Source of the DNA: Corella eumyota
Lineage: Eukaryota; Chordata; Ascidiacea; Phlebobranchia; Corellidae
Assembly (NCBI GenBank): GCA_963082875.1
Contig: OY720102.1
Location: 12,126,990-12,190,989 of the forward strand
Direction: 5' to 3'
DNA: 64,000 nt
The notes under the pieces were generated by a model, which saw only the letters and a list, made by a program, of their open reading frames with translations, had not been told where the DNA came from and made no database searches. Positions 50,658 to 61,400 of the stretch are shown here, in pieces (positions within the stretch are counted from its first letter, which is position 1; the number at the start of each line of letters is the position of its first letter). The translations under genes were made by a program, and so were the position numbers.

Positions 50658-50986
50658 TACGAACCTTGTGCTTACAAGGCTCGCCCATTTCGCGATTCAA
50701 ATTTGCAAAGTAGAGCCAGGCAACTTTATAATTAGCAACATTTGTGTTTAGTATGTAAAAAGGCGTCGACACAAGCTAACGGCGGCCTCCTGTGGCGCAC
50801 AGGTCGCCGTTAATTAATTACTGCGGCGATAATTAGGGTGGCTGTGAACAGATACCCCGCTTCGAAAAACCGTCAACCTGTACACGGGGTGCGAAGCAAC
50901 TATTGGAATAAAATGAATTAGCCAATAGCGGCCGCGAACAGAATGACAGACCGCGCGAATTCGATCGGATTCCGCCATTTTTGGGC

Positions 50987-51175
50987 ATCGCTTCTCGGCC
51001 CCTAGGGCTAAGATCAAGTGTAGTATCTGTTCTTCTCAGTTGTAATACCTGGGACGCAAGGCATCGCCTAGCTCTTTGTATTTTGCGGATTTTTGAATAC
51101 AGAACGCGGAACTGAAGCTTGCTTCGTCCCGTTCACGAGTTGTCCTGGTATTGCACTACCTCCAGGCTCGGCCCA
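50987..51175 (+). ncRNA. U2: U2 snRNA gene, diverged copy (copy 13)
   Basis: Full length, but with three substitutions against the other copies. T to A at 51058 puts an A-A mismatch in stem IIb. A to T at 51083 lies just before the Sm site. G to A at 51138 lies in the stem III region. GTAGTA and the Sm site itself are intact. It is the U2 copy nearest the decayed edge of the array and may be a non-expressed or weakened gene. Confidence 0.85.
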
Positions 51176-51408
51176 CGATCCTGCTGCGGCAGGATTATCT
51201 ATTATTACATCACTCTATATATACATAGCTTTTGTCACATTTTCGTTGTTTTCTTAGTTAACTTTTATTACAAATTGGTTGAGTAAGCTTATTTAGCGCT
51301 TTCATATCGTCTTAGGCAAAAATAAAACTAAGATTGCATGCACCCTAAGGCGACCGGCATAACTTACCCAGGCAGCAACATGTCCACATTTTTGCACCTA
51401 TTTAGTCT

Positions 51409-51945
51409 GCGACTTGATTAAAAAAAACTCCGTTTCAAAAACGGGTAACTTACCTTATTCAAATAGAATGCCCGAACATGCCGGTCGACAAAACCAGTCT
51501 AAACGATCGAGCAAGGCGCTTGTCGCGTAAAGAATTTAAAGCGAAATGCAGGAGAAAACGACGCACGTTTTTACGACCCCCTAACAGCACAGGCCATGCG
51601 CTTACAACGATCGCACATTTCGCGATATTTTATGTACACGAACTTGTACCAAATTCTTATGCGACTAGTTTTGATTAAAAAAAACTCCGTTTCAAGAACG
51701 GGTAACTTACCTTATTCAAATAGAATGCCCGAACATGCCGGTCGACAAAACCAGTCTAAACGACCGAGCAAGGCGCTTGTCGCGTAAAGAATTTAAAGCG
51801 AAATGCAGGAGAAAACGACGCACGTTTTTACGACCACCTAACAGCACGGGCCATGCGCTTACAACGATCGCACATTTCGCGATATTTTATGTACACGCAC
51901 TTGTACCAATTTCTTATGCGACTAGTTTTGATTAAAAAAAACTCC
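51409..51945 (-). ncRNA. SL RNA gene block 14: two copies plus the 3' part of a split copy
   Basis: SL exons start at 51454 and 51711. A third gene begins with its T-run (complement, about 51933-51940) and GGAG, and is then broken by the Tx1-type retrotransposon at 51945/51946. The rest of that SL gene, with leader and donor, resumes at 57725. Confidence 0.9.
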
Positions 51946-52901
51946 TTATTTTATTTTATTTGCATTAATTAAAAATAACACAAACGAAAATTATTGCGAG
52001 TACACAAAAAAAAATAACGATTCTGTTTAAAAAGGTAAGTTTTCATTAATTTTGTATATTAGTGGTAATTAAAGTTTGGATTGATATAAATACATTTATT
52101 AAAACTACAATTAAATTACGAAAAAAATTAGTTTAGAAAAGAAAAAAAAACATTTATTTATTTTTAAGGATTTTTGAAAATTAATTTGTTTCTGTTGTCA
52201 TTAAAGCTAGTTTGAAGAGCTGTTTAAGGAAAACTATGTGTATACAAAAATATACAACAATATTACGGTTTAAAACATACAATTACATTTACTAAAAAAA
52301 AAGACAAGTTACAACGATAAATTAGTAAATATTTACAATTTTAAATGGTTAATATGTACATCTAAATTATAAAGCAATTGAAAAGTATATATTCTTTAAG
52401 GAAGTTATGTTTATATAGAAGATATACAGTACAAAATTATAGTTTATAAATATACAAAAAATTATTTATTTGAGGATAATTTAATTATTTTGTCGCTAGT
52501 AGTGTACGAAACTTTATGTTGCCATGGCAAAAAGCACATGTTTAAAAAAAATTGTTTTTGGTTAAAAATTTGGTCAATTTTGAGTTTAAGAATTGGTTTT
52601 CATGTACTAAATATATTACTTAATGTTTATTAGTTGTACTGTTATAATTATTGGTGTATTTTAGCAGTTTTAATAGATTGATTTGATAAATTTTAAATAA
52701 TAATGTTATTTTAAATTTATTTAGTTGAAATTGGATTTTTTAAATTGTTTTACTTGGGGTTATAGAAAGGTATTATTGCTTATTAACAGTGATGACATGT
52801 TTTGGATTATATTTGGGTAGTTATTATGTATAAATTAAAAATTAATCTGTTTTAAGTGTTAAAATTTATTTTTGCAATTATTTTTAGGTCAGAGTAATTT
52901 A
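51946..52901 (-). other. 3' UTR of the Tx1-type element
   Basis: About 956 bp of very AT-rich sequence between the ORF2 stop and the SL junction. It ends (minus strand) in AAATAAAATAAAATAA, a short tandem tail of the kind some Tx1/L1-group elements have in place of poly(A). No gene is seen in it. Confidence 0.6.
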
Positions 52902-55900
52902 TTAGGTAACTGCTGAGTTATGTTCAAATGATGTTATGCATTCCGTGATGATGTGGGAATATAAGCTTTGATTTTTGCTGTTTTCAAGGGTGAGTTGGGA
53001 GTATAAAGTTTTTTTAATAGAGGATAGAATAGTTGGTATAGAAAAGTTTAATTTTTTATGGCAAATTTGGTTTCTTTGTTTCCAGATTTTTTGATGTAAA
53101 ATTGAAATAAGAAGAATATAGTGATCAAGATATAAGGGTGAGATTGAAGATGGTGGAACTAAATTTAAATGGTCGGAATTATCAAAAATATTGTGATCTT
53201 GGCCAGATAGAAAGGTAAATATGTTATTAGTTAAAGTAAGTAAAGGTTGGATTTGTTTACAAGCATGAAAAGTGTGAAAAGAAGTTTCGTACGCGGCTTT
53301 GTTGCAAAACAGGCAATGTGAGTTGTTGTCTAAATTAAAATGCATGTATGTAGATTTGAGTGGTAATATGTTATGTATAAGCTTAAAGTTAAATGTTTTG
53401 GTGCTGTTTGTTAAAATTTTACTGTGTATATTTGACCATGGAATTGTAGATTTGGTTGTGGGTGTTACGATTGTTTTATATAGTTTGTTTATGTTTCCTG
53501 ATAGCAGTTGTTTTGAAGTTATGTTGTATTTGTTTATAATTGTGATGTAATGTAAATAGTTTTTGTTTGTGTTGTCAATATGTGGTATTGTGTTAAGTGG
53601 TAAGATGTTGTGTAGTTTGGAAAGTGTGTGTCCTATGTGATATTCTATGAGAGTGTCCTGTATGGTTGGTGGGCTTGCATTTAATCTGTATTTGGTGTGT
53701 GAAAAAAGTGGTCTTATGTAAAAAAGGTCTGCGTATGTTTGTATGTCTGGAAATGAATAGCCTCCGAATGCCTGTGGTAGTGTCAGTGTTTTATATGTGA
53801 TATTTGTGTGTGTTTTTCCTAGTGCATATGTAAGAAATGTGTTGTTTATTTTTGATATGATATGTTGTGGTATAGGGTATGTGCTGGCCATTGCTCGAAT
53901 GTGGGGCAGTAGTTTTGTTTTTGTTAATATTGTTTTATGTTCAAGTGTAGTATAATGTTGTTTTAAATTCTCGTGTTCTGTTGTAATTTTGTTATATGTT
54001 GTGTTCCATGATTTGTGAATTTGTGTAGGTATGCCTATTGGTATGTTAAGTGGTGAAATGTGTGTGTAATTAGGGTTTATGTTTTGTGGTATATTCTGTG
54101 TTTTAATATTGCGGTTAGTAATTAATGTATTTGTTTTGTTGTGATTGAGTGTAAGTCCAGATGCATGTTCGAATAATTGTAGTGTTTTAAAAGCTGAGTG
54201 TATTGATTGAGGTGTGGACAGTGTGAGGGTTATGTCATCTGCATATGAAATTGTTTTGATAATATTTTGTCCTGTTATGTGTATTCCTTTAATTGTGTTA
54301 TCTGCGTCTATTTGTTGTATAAGTGGTTCAATTGAAAGTGTGAATAGGTGTAAGCTTAGTGAGTCTCCTTGTCGAATTCCTTTTTTGATGTGTACTGGTG
54401 GAGTGATATGTTTGTTAATGAGAATGTGTGATGTGGCGTCTGTATTGAGTGATTTAATAATGTTAATGAATGTGATTGGAAAGTTAAATTTGGCAAGTGT
54501 GTCTAGTAGGTATGTGTGGCTTATTGAATCAAATGCTTTTTTAAAATCTAGTGATATGATATGGTATTGTTTATGTCGTGTTGTGGATAAATTGTATATG
54601 TCCCTCAGCAACAAGCTTGCGCCTGCTGCTGATTTGTTTTGTTGTGCAAATTGTGTGTGTGATAGTAAGGTGTTAGTGATATTTTTCAGTCTGTTGGCCA
54701 AAATGCGAGTGAAAATTTTGATGTCAGTGTTTAGTAATGATATTGGTCTATAGTTTTCTAAAAGTGATTTTGATTTGTGTTTGTGTATTAATGTTATAGT
54801 GCCTGTTTTAAATTGTTGCGGTATGGTGCCTGTTGTTAAAAAATTGTTATATAGTTTGAGTAATGTATTTTGAAGTGTGTCTGAGTGTGTTTTGTAGAGT
54901 TCGTATGATAGTCCGTCAGGCCCAGGTGTCTTTTGTGGTGAAAGTGATTTTATTGTGTTTAATAGTTCTGTTTTTGTAATGGGTGTTGTTAATGAGATTT
55001 GTTGTTTTGTGGTGAGTTGTGGTAATGTATTTGAGTGAAAAATGTGATTTGTGTCAGTGTATGTGTTGTTGTATAAGTTAGTGTAATATTGTTGTGTTAT
55101 ATTGATCAATTGTTTTGTTGTAGAATATGGTAAGAAGTATTTGTTATAAAGTTCTGGTATTTGTGTTTGAGTAATGTGGGTTTTAATTTGTTTGTAAATG
55201 TATTTATCAGGTGCATGTTTGTATTGGTTATTTAAAATGGTATTGAATATTTTTTGTTTTGTATGTTGTTTAATCTTTTTAGCCAAATTATTTTTTGATG
55301 TTTGATATGTTTTGTAATGTTGTGGTGTTGGGTTATGTTGTAAGTTTTCTTTTGCTGTGTTCATGTTATGGGTAAGTGTTTGTATGTTGTCAGTCTGTCT
55401 GTTTTTGATCAAAATTGAATGTTTTATGTTTAGGTGTTTGATATGTCTTTTAATATTATTCCAGTTTGTGTTTATGTTTTGTGTTGTGTTGTTCCAATGT
55501 GGTAATTTATGTGCTAGTGTGTGTGAAAAGTCTGCATCGTGATAAGTGTTTGTGTTGTTTTTCCAAAATCCTTTTCCTTTTTTAATGATGTGTGTGTTTG
55601 TGAGTGTAAATGTAAGTGTGACAATGTCATGGTCTGAAAGTGGAAATGGCTGTATTTTATGTTCGAGTGGTGTTATTTCTGGTGTAATGTATATTCTATC
55701 TAGTCTGGACTGCATGTTGTGTCCGGTGTATGTATATTGTTGTTTGTGAGGATGTAGTTTTCTAAATGAGTCATAAAGTTCGAAAAGTTGTTGAAATGTT
55801 TGTATTGATTTATTTTGTGTGTTATGTGTTAATGGAGGTGTTCTGTCAGTTTGTGTGTTTTCGATGTTATTATAGTCACCCGCCATTATGGTTGGGTAAG

Positions 55901-56321
55901 GTGATGAGGTGAGGTGTAGTATTGAGTTGAAAAATTTTATGTTATCAGTTGAATTTTGGTGTGATGAAACTGGTGCGTATATGTTTATTATATGAATTGT
56001 ATGTGTATGTGTGTTAATATCTAATGAAATTGTCCGTCCGTCTGTTGTGTAGTGTATGTTTGATGGTGTGATAGTTTTAGTGTTAAAAAGTATTGCAACT
56101 CCACCGCGTGCGTTTGAAAAGCAACTGGAAGAGTTGAAGAAAGATGGGCCATTTTTCCATTCGGATGCCCATATCGATTCTAATTGGGGTAGGGAATGGG
56201 TTTCTTGAAGCAGTATAATTGTACTTAAGGAGTTTGCTAAGTTCTTAAATAAAGTTTGTCGTTTTATCATATTGCCAAGTCCGTTGCAATTGAGAGTTGT
56301 TATAGTTAAATATGACACCAT
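52902..56321 (-). CDS. ORF2 protein: APE endonuclease and reverse transcriptase
   Basis: 1139 aa. The APE-type endonuclease (about 5-240) has TLNCNG, LLQETHS (E41), NIYAP, MAGDYN (D149), SRLDRIY (D208) and SDHD (229-232). The RT (about 455-720) has TPGPDG, ENYRPISLL, SLDFKKAFDS (D593), GIRQGDSLS and SYADD (692-696), all close to L1/Tx1 enzymes. A GGYSFPDI block follows the RT. A C-terminal CCHC lies at C1003/C1006/H1016/C1021. Strong Asn/Thr/Ile and A/T-rich codon use contrasts with the GC-richer Utopia-like ORF. It makes the target nick and the cDNA. The reading frame is uninterrupted. Tx1-group elements are often target-specific. Confidence 0.9.
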   Translation of the reverse strand: MVSYLTITTLNCNGLGNMIKRQTLFKNLANSLSTIILLQETHSLPQLESIWASEWKNGPSFFNSSSCFSNARGGVAILFNTKTITPSNIHYTTDGRTISLDINTHTHTIHIINIYAPVSSHQNSTDNIKFFNSILHLTSSPYPTIMAGDYNNIENTQTDRTPPLTHNTQNKSIQTFQQLFELYDSFRKLHPHKQQYTYTGHNMQSRLDRIYITPEITPLEHKIQPFPLSDHDIVTLTFTLTNTHIIKKGKGFWKNNTNTYHDADFSHTLAHKLPHWNNTTQNINTNWNNIKRHIKHLNIKHSILIKNRQTDNIQTLTHNMNTAKENLQHNPTPQHYKTYQTSKNNLAKKIKQHTKQKIFNTILNNQYKHAPDKYIYKQIKTHITQTQIPELYNKYFLPYSTTKQLINITQQYYTNLYNNTYTDTNHIFHSNTLPQLTTKQQISLTTPITKTELLNTIKSLSPQKTPGPDGLSYELYKTHSDTLQNTLLKLYNNFLTTGTIPQQFKTGTITLIHKHKSKSLLENYRPISLLNTDIKIFTRILANRLKNITNTLLSHTQFAQQNKSAAGASLLLRDIYNLSTTRHKQYHIISLDFKKAFDSISHTYLLDTLAKFNFPITFINIIKSLNTDATSHILINKHITPPVHIKKGIRQGDSLSLHLFTLSIEPLIQQIDADNTIKGIHITGQNIIKTISYADDITLTLSTPQSIHSAFKTLQLFEHASGLTLNHNKTNTLITNRNIKTQNIPQNINPNYTHISPLNIPIGIPTQIHKSWNTTYNKITTEHENLKQHYTTLEHKTILTKTKLLPHIRAMASTYPIPQHIISKINNTFLTYALGKTHTNITYKTLTLPQAFGGYSFPDIQTYADLFYIRPLFSHTKYRLNASPPTIQDTLIEYHIGHTLSKLHNILPLNTIPHIDNTNKNYLHYITIINKYNITSKQLLSGNINKLYKTIVTPTTKSTIPWSNIHSKILTNSTKTFNFKLIHNILPLKSTYMHFNLDNNSHCLFCNKAAYETSFHTFHACKQIQPLLTLTNNIFTFLSGQDHNIFDNSDHLNLVPPSSISPLYLDHYILLISILHQKIWKQRNQICHKKLNFSIPTILSSIKKTLYSQLTLENSKNQSLYSHIITECITSFEHNSAVT

Positions 56322-56396
56322 TATTAAACAAATATTTTACAGGAAAATTTAGAAAAAGTAAATAAATTTGATTGTTAATTAGTTTTGATAGTTTGT

Positions 56397-57578
56397 TTAA
56401 AGGTTTGTATTATTTGTTTCTGAAAGATTGTATATTATTTTACCTGCGGACGGGTAAGTATAGTTTATATCTTCTGAGTTTTCCATCGATGTTTCCAATG
56501 GATATACTTCTTCTTCATCGGAGGTGTTTATGACATATGGGATTGATTTGTGGGTGATGTGGGCTGGTGTCTGTTGTCTACTGCTGGGTTTATTTTGGAT
56601 TGAAGTGTTTCTTTGTGGCGTGTATGTTTCATTTTGATTTTTTATTATTGGCCGTGGCGGGGAAAATATGCTAGGTTTCTTCTCTTGATGGTCCTTCGGG
56701 GTTTCGGTTTCATTATCTTTGTTTGTTTGTGGCGAATTTTGTTGCTGTTCTTTTGGTATGTTTTTTTCTGTTTTTTCTTGTTGTTTATCCGGTTCGTTTA
56801 TGTTTTTTGCTTGTTGTCCGGGATGGTAAACAGGAAAATAATAGTTTCCGTATATTAATTGTTTGGGTACTGTTACTTGACGAATGTTTTCTTCCTTTAC
56901 AAAGTAATATCGTTTTCCGTTTTTTACTCCAAATTTGTCTTTAATATGAATTGATCTTGTAACTTCAAGCTGAAGTTGTTTTATTTTTTCAATGATAATA
57001 TTGTCAGGAAATTTGGAGGGTACGTTTGAAAAAATAATTGGGATGTCTTCTTCCACCCATTTTCTTACATAGATTAAGTCAGACCATTTTTGTTTAAAAT
57101 ATTCATTTTTCAATATGTTTACCAAATCTTTTGTTTTTTCAGTGTTGGTCATTGTAATTACACAGAGCCCAGAAAATTTACAAAAAATACTTTCATAGTC
57201 AGTTGTTTTGAATTTAATGTCCTTAAGAAGGCGATTAAACACTTCTTCTCGGCTTCGCCTTGGTTCGAACCTTAGCATTATGTCGCAGTCGTGTATATTC
57301 AGATTAACCGATGGTTTGGTTTTGCCTCCACCAGCCACATTTGCAAAAGATTTTTTTCCAGTGACATGGCTGGGAAGATCTTTTGATGTTTTATTGTCCT
57401 GCTGCCATGTCTGTCTGTCTGGTGGAATCGAGGTATTCTTTTTTGATTGGTTTTTGTTCTGTACTAAAACAAAGGGGTCTTCTTCTTGGTTTGGTCTTTT
57501 GGGTGAATTTGTATTCTTTGTTGTTGGTGAAATTTTTCGTTTGTTATTGTTGTTCAAGCTCAAATTTTGGTTTTCCAT
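56397..57578 (-). CDS. ORF1 protein of the Tx1-type element
   Basis: About 393 aa from MENQNLSL, the second in-frame ATG. An upstream ATG at 57632 would add 18 residues. I prefer the second because it is preceded by AATAAAA and starts the charged N-terminal tail. The protein has a basic, Asn/Lys-rich N-terminus, then two alpha/beta segments that look RRM-like (about 115-190 and 197-270 in the longer frame), then a long Gln/Asn/Pro-rich tail. No CCHC zinc knuckle is visible. ORF1 proteins of this group bind element RNA. The stop lies 75 bp before the ORF2 start. Confidence 0.8.
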   Translation of the reverse strand: MENQNLSLNNNNKRKISPTTKNTNSPKRPNQEEDPFVLVQNKNQSKKNTSIPPDRQTWQQDNKTSKDLPSHVTGKKSFANVAGGGKTKPSVNLNIHDCDIMLRFEPRRSREEVFNRLLKDIKFKTTDYESIFCKFSGLCVITMTNTEKTKDLVNILKNEYFKQKWSDLIYVRKWVEEDIPIIFSNVPSKFPDNIIIEKIKQLQLEVTRSIHIKDKFGVKNGKRYYFVKEENIRQVTVPKQLIYGNYYFPVYHPGQQAKNINEPDKQQEKTEKNIPKEQQQNSPQTNKDNETETPKDHQEKKPSIFSPPRPIIKNQNETYTPQRNTSIQNKPSSRQQTPAHITHKSIPYVINTSDEEEVYPLETSMENSEDINYTYPSAGKIIYNLSETNNTNL

Positions 57579-57724
57579 TTTTATTGATATAATTCGCTCG
57601 GGCGTTAAAAAATGCCTTGTCAAAAAAGCCAACTATATCGAACATAAGCTAAAGCTGTCCCAACCCTAATGGGCGACGTGAATTAGATATAAATAAATAA
57701 CTGTTGTTAAAAAGTATAAGTCAC
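57579..57724 (-). other. 5' UTR of the Tx1-type element
   Basis: About 146 bp before the preferred ORF1 start, beginning GGTGACTTATAC on the minus strand. It contains TTAGGGTTGGGACAGC (minus strand, near 57670). No promoter motif is recognised. Sense insertion in an SL gene would allow read-through from the SL promoter. Confidence 0.5.
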
Positions 57725-58403
57725 CAAGAACGGGTAACTTACCTTATTTAAATAGAATGCCCGAACATGCCGGTCGACAAAACCAGTCTAAACGGTTTTG
57801 AACCAGTCTAAACGTTTTTTTTTGATTAAAAAAAACTCCGTTTCAAGAACGGGTAACTTACCTTATTCAAATAGAATGCCCGAACATGCCGCTCGACAAA
57901 TCCAGTCTAAACGACCGAGCAAGACGCTTGTCGCGTAAAGAATTTAAAGCGAAATGCAGGAGAAAACGACGCACGTTTTTACGACCACCTAACAGCACGG
58001 GCCATGCGCTTACAACGATCGCACATTTCGCGATATTTTATGTACACGCACTTGTACCAATTTCTTATGCGACTTGTTTTGATTAAAAAAAAATCCGTTT
58101 CAAGAACGGGTAACTTACCTTATTCAAATAGAATGCCCGAACATGCCGGTCGACAAAACCAGTCTAAACGACCGAGCAAGGCGCTTGTCGCGTAAAGAAT
58201 TTAAAGCAAAATGCAGGAGAAAACGACGCACGTTTTTACGACCACCTAACAGCACGGGCCATGCGCTTACAACGATCGCACATTTCGCGATATTTTATGT
58301 ACACGCACTTGTACCAATTTCTTATGCGACTTGGTTTGATTAAAAATAACTCCGTTTCAAGAACGGGTAACTTACCTTATTCAAATAGAATGCCCGAACA
58401 TGC
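57725..58403 (-). ncRNA. SL RNA gene block 15, degenerate array edge
   Basis: Leaders start at 57743, 57862, 58119 and 58376. The first belongs to the split gene and reads ATTCTATTTAAATAAG, with one substitution. Its upstream region is cut and rearranged: CCAGTCTAAACG occurs twice within about 30 bp, followed by a T-run. The last copy at 58376 has a broken T-run (AAAAATAAC on the plus strand), and its upstream region is lost at 58403, where the satellite begins. Sequence decay is higher here than inside the array. Only the copies at 57862 and 58119 look functional. Confidence 0.88.
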
Positions 58404-61400
58404 TTTTTTTTTTAACAAAAACTCGAAAAACAATATAATTTTAACAAACTTCAAGGAAAGGTTTGTTGTAATAAGCAGTCAAAGTTTGGCCACTGCATTT
58501 TCAATGCTAGACACTCGATTATATCAGTTTTATTTAAATATTACTAAATTATAAAAACTAGCAATAATATTAAAATGGGTTTTTATTATTTATTTAAATC
58601 TCAGTTAAAAATAGAAAAAATATTTCAGAAATTACACTCTTGTTTCAGTTGGTCACTTAAAATAAAGTGTAACTCAAAATCAATCTTATTCACAGATATC
58701 TTTGGTTAAGACAAACATTTACACGATTTGTATAATTAAGGTGAAAAATATACATCTAGAACAAAGCAACTGTTCAGTTTAACAATTATCGCCTTCTAAA
58801 AAACACTAGAAACTCAAGTTTAAAACTTTTCTTCAAGTTAACTTTATTTCAAAAAATTGCTTGTTTATTACATAAACAAACACAAAATAATGCAGTAATC
58901 AACAGAAATGAATTTTAAGTAAAATCGCCTACTAATAAAAGTAGGCCTTTCAAAAACAAAATTAACTCAAAAATACTCTTATCCACGGAAATCTTTAGTA
59001 AAAGGCGAAAGATTTACTCGATATGAATAAAAGTCCGAGTAAAATATTTTTATTGAAACTGAAGTATATTTCACAATTAAATAAATTAATTTGTGGTGTT
59101 TGTGATCAGTTATAAGTTAAAACAGATACACTTCACTAACAAAAACTCAAATAACAATATAATTTTAACAAACTTCAAGAAAAAGTTTGTTGTAATAAGC
59201 AGTCAAAGTTTGGCCACTGCATTTTCAATGCTAAACACTCGATTATAGCGGTTTTATTAAAATATTACTAAATTATAAAAACTAGCAATAATATTTAAAT
59301 AGGTTTTTATTATTAATTAAATCTCAGTTAAAAATAAAAAAAATATTTCAGAAAAAAGTCAAAATCAATCCTATTCACAGATATCTTTGGTTAAGACAAA
59401 CATTTACACGATTTGTATAATAAAGGTGAAAAATATACATCTAGAACAAAGACACTTTTCAGTTCAACAATTTTCGCCTCCTAAAAAACACTAAAAACTC
59501 AAGTTTAAAACTTTTCTTCAAGTTTACTTTATTTCTAAAAATAGCTTGTTAATTACATTAACAAATACAAAATAATGCAGTAATCAACAGAAATGAATTT
59601 TAGATAAAATCGCCTACTAATTAAAGTAGGCCTTTCAAAAACAAAATTAACTCAAAAATACTCTTATCCACGGAAATCTTTAGTAAAAGGCGAAAAATTT
59701 ACTCGATATGAATAAAAGTCCGAGTAAAAGATTTTTATTGAAACTGAAGTATATTTCACAATTAAATAAATTAATTTGTGGTGTTTGTGATCAGTTATAA
59801 GTTAAAACAGATACACTTCACTAACAAAAACTCAAATAACAATATAATTTTAACAAACTTCAAGAAAAAGTTTGTTGTAATAAGCAGTCCAAGTTTGGCC
59901 ACTGCATTTTCAATGCTAAACACTCGATTATAGCAGTTTTATTAAAATATTACTAAATTATAAAAACTAGCAATAATATTTAAATAGGTTTTTATTATTA
60001 ATTAAATCTCAGTTAAAAATAAAAAAAATATTTCAGAAAAAAGTCAAAATCAATCCTATTTACAGATATCTTTGGTTAAGACAAACATTTACACGATTTG
60101 TATAATAAAGGTGAAAAATATACATCTAGAACAAAGACACTTTACAGTTCAACAATTTTCGCCTCCTAAAAAACACTAAAAACTCAAGTTTAAAACTTTT
60201 CTTCAAGTTTACTTTATTTCTAAAAATAGCTTGTAAATTACATTAACAAATACAAAATAATGCAGTAATCAACAGAAATGAATTTTAGATAAAATCGCCT
60301 ACTAATAAAAGTAGGACTTTCAAAAACAAAATTAACTCAAAAATACTCTTATCTACGGAAATCTTTAGTAAAAGGCGAAAGATTTACTCGATATGAATAA
60401 AAGATCGAGTAAAACATTTTTATTGAAACTGAAGTATATTTCACAATTAAATAAATTAATTTGTGGTGTTTGTGATCAGTTATAAGTTAAAACAGATACA
60501 CTTCACTAACAAAAACTCAAATAACAATATAATTTTAACAAACTTCAAGAAAAAGTTTGTTGTAATAAGCAGTCAAAGTTTGGCCACTGCATTTTCAATG
60601 CTAAACACTCGATTATAGCAGTTTTATTAAAATATTACTAAATTATAAAAACTAGCAATAATATTTAAATAGGTTTTTATTATTAATTAAATCTCAGTTA
60701 AAAATAAAAAAAATATTTCAGAAAAAAGTCAAAATCAATCCTATTCACAGATATCTTTGGTTAAGACAAACATTTACACGATTTGTATAATAAAGGTGAA
60801 AAATATACATCTAGAACAAAGACACTTTTCAGTTCAACAATTTTCGCCTCCTAAAAAACACTAAAAACTCAGTTTAAAACTTTTCTTCAAGTTTACTTTA
60901 TTTCTAAAAATTGCTTGTTAATTACATTGTTAATTACATTAACAATTACAAAACAATGCAGTAATAAACAGAAATGAATTTTAGGTAAAATCGCCTACTA
61001 TTAAAAGTAGGCCTTTCAAAAACAAATTTAACTCTAAAATACTCTTACCCACGGAAATCTTTAGTAAAAGGCGAAAGATTTACTCGATATGAATAAAAGT
61101 CCGAGTAAAATACCTTTATTGAAACTGAACTAAATTTCACAATTAAATAAATTAATTTGTGGTGTTTGTTATTAGTTATAACTTAAAACAGATACACTTT
61201 ACTAACAAAAACTCGAAAAACAATATAATTTTAACAAACTTCAAGGAAAAGTTTGTTGTAATAAGCAGTCAAAGTTTGGCCGCTGCATTTTTAATGCTAG
61301 ACACTCGATTATATCAGTTTTATTTAAATATTACTAAATTATAAAAACTAGCAATCACATTTAAATGGGTTTTTATTATTAATTAAATCTCAGTTAAAAA

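Larger units (their letters stand above)
51946..57724 (-). mobile_element. Tx1/L1-group non-LTR retrotransposon inserted in an SL RNA gene
   Basis: About 5.78 kb, two ORFs, and a 3' tail of AAATA repeats (minus strand, ending at 51946). It lies in an SL gene, in the sense direction of that gene. Reading the minus strand, the SL gene stops at CCGTTCTTG (57725), the element follows, and the SL gene resumes at GGAG (51945). Four target bases (GTTT on the plus strand) are lost and no target duplication is seen. The break is in the SL hairpin, at the loop side of its second arm. It has an APE endonuclease, an L1/Tx1-like RT and a C-terminal CCHC. Both ORFs are open and it looks complete. Confidence 0.88.
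1..58403. repeat. Mixed tandem array of SL RNA genes and U2 snRNA gene cassettes
   Basis: The locus is built from a 256-257 bp unit carrying one SL RNA gene on the minus strand, and a 751-bp cassette carrying one U2 gene on the plus strand. I count about 145 SL genes in 15 blocks and 13 U2 cassettes. Two retrotransposons of about 5.8 kb interrupt it. Units are nearly identical but fall into variant classes, for example CCGCTCGAC, CCGGGCGAC, CCGGCCGAC or CCGGTCGAC just upstream of the SL gene, and TCGCGTAAAG versus TCGCTTAAAG. The order of these classes recurs over kilobases, so both single units and multi-unit segments have been duplicated. The array begins before base 1 and ends at 58403. 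Confidence 0.95.

Noticed and set aside
54214-54753. Plus-strand ORF of 179 codons inside the Tx1-type element
   Set aside because: It is the antisense shadow of the reverse transcriptase ORF, which has all the conserved motifs.
57718-57724. Shared GGTGACT at the Tx1-type 5' end and, on the minus strand, at the C-rich end of the short U2 insert
   Set aside because: Only seven bases agree and the following sequence differs. Chance is sufficient.
61159-61344. ORF of 61 codons in the AT-rich satellite
   Set aside because: It is present in only some monomers because of single-base differences, has no recognisable domain, and lies across an inverted repeat.
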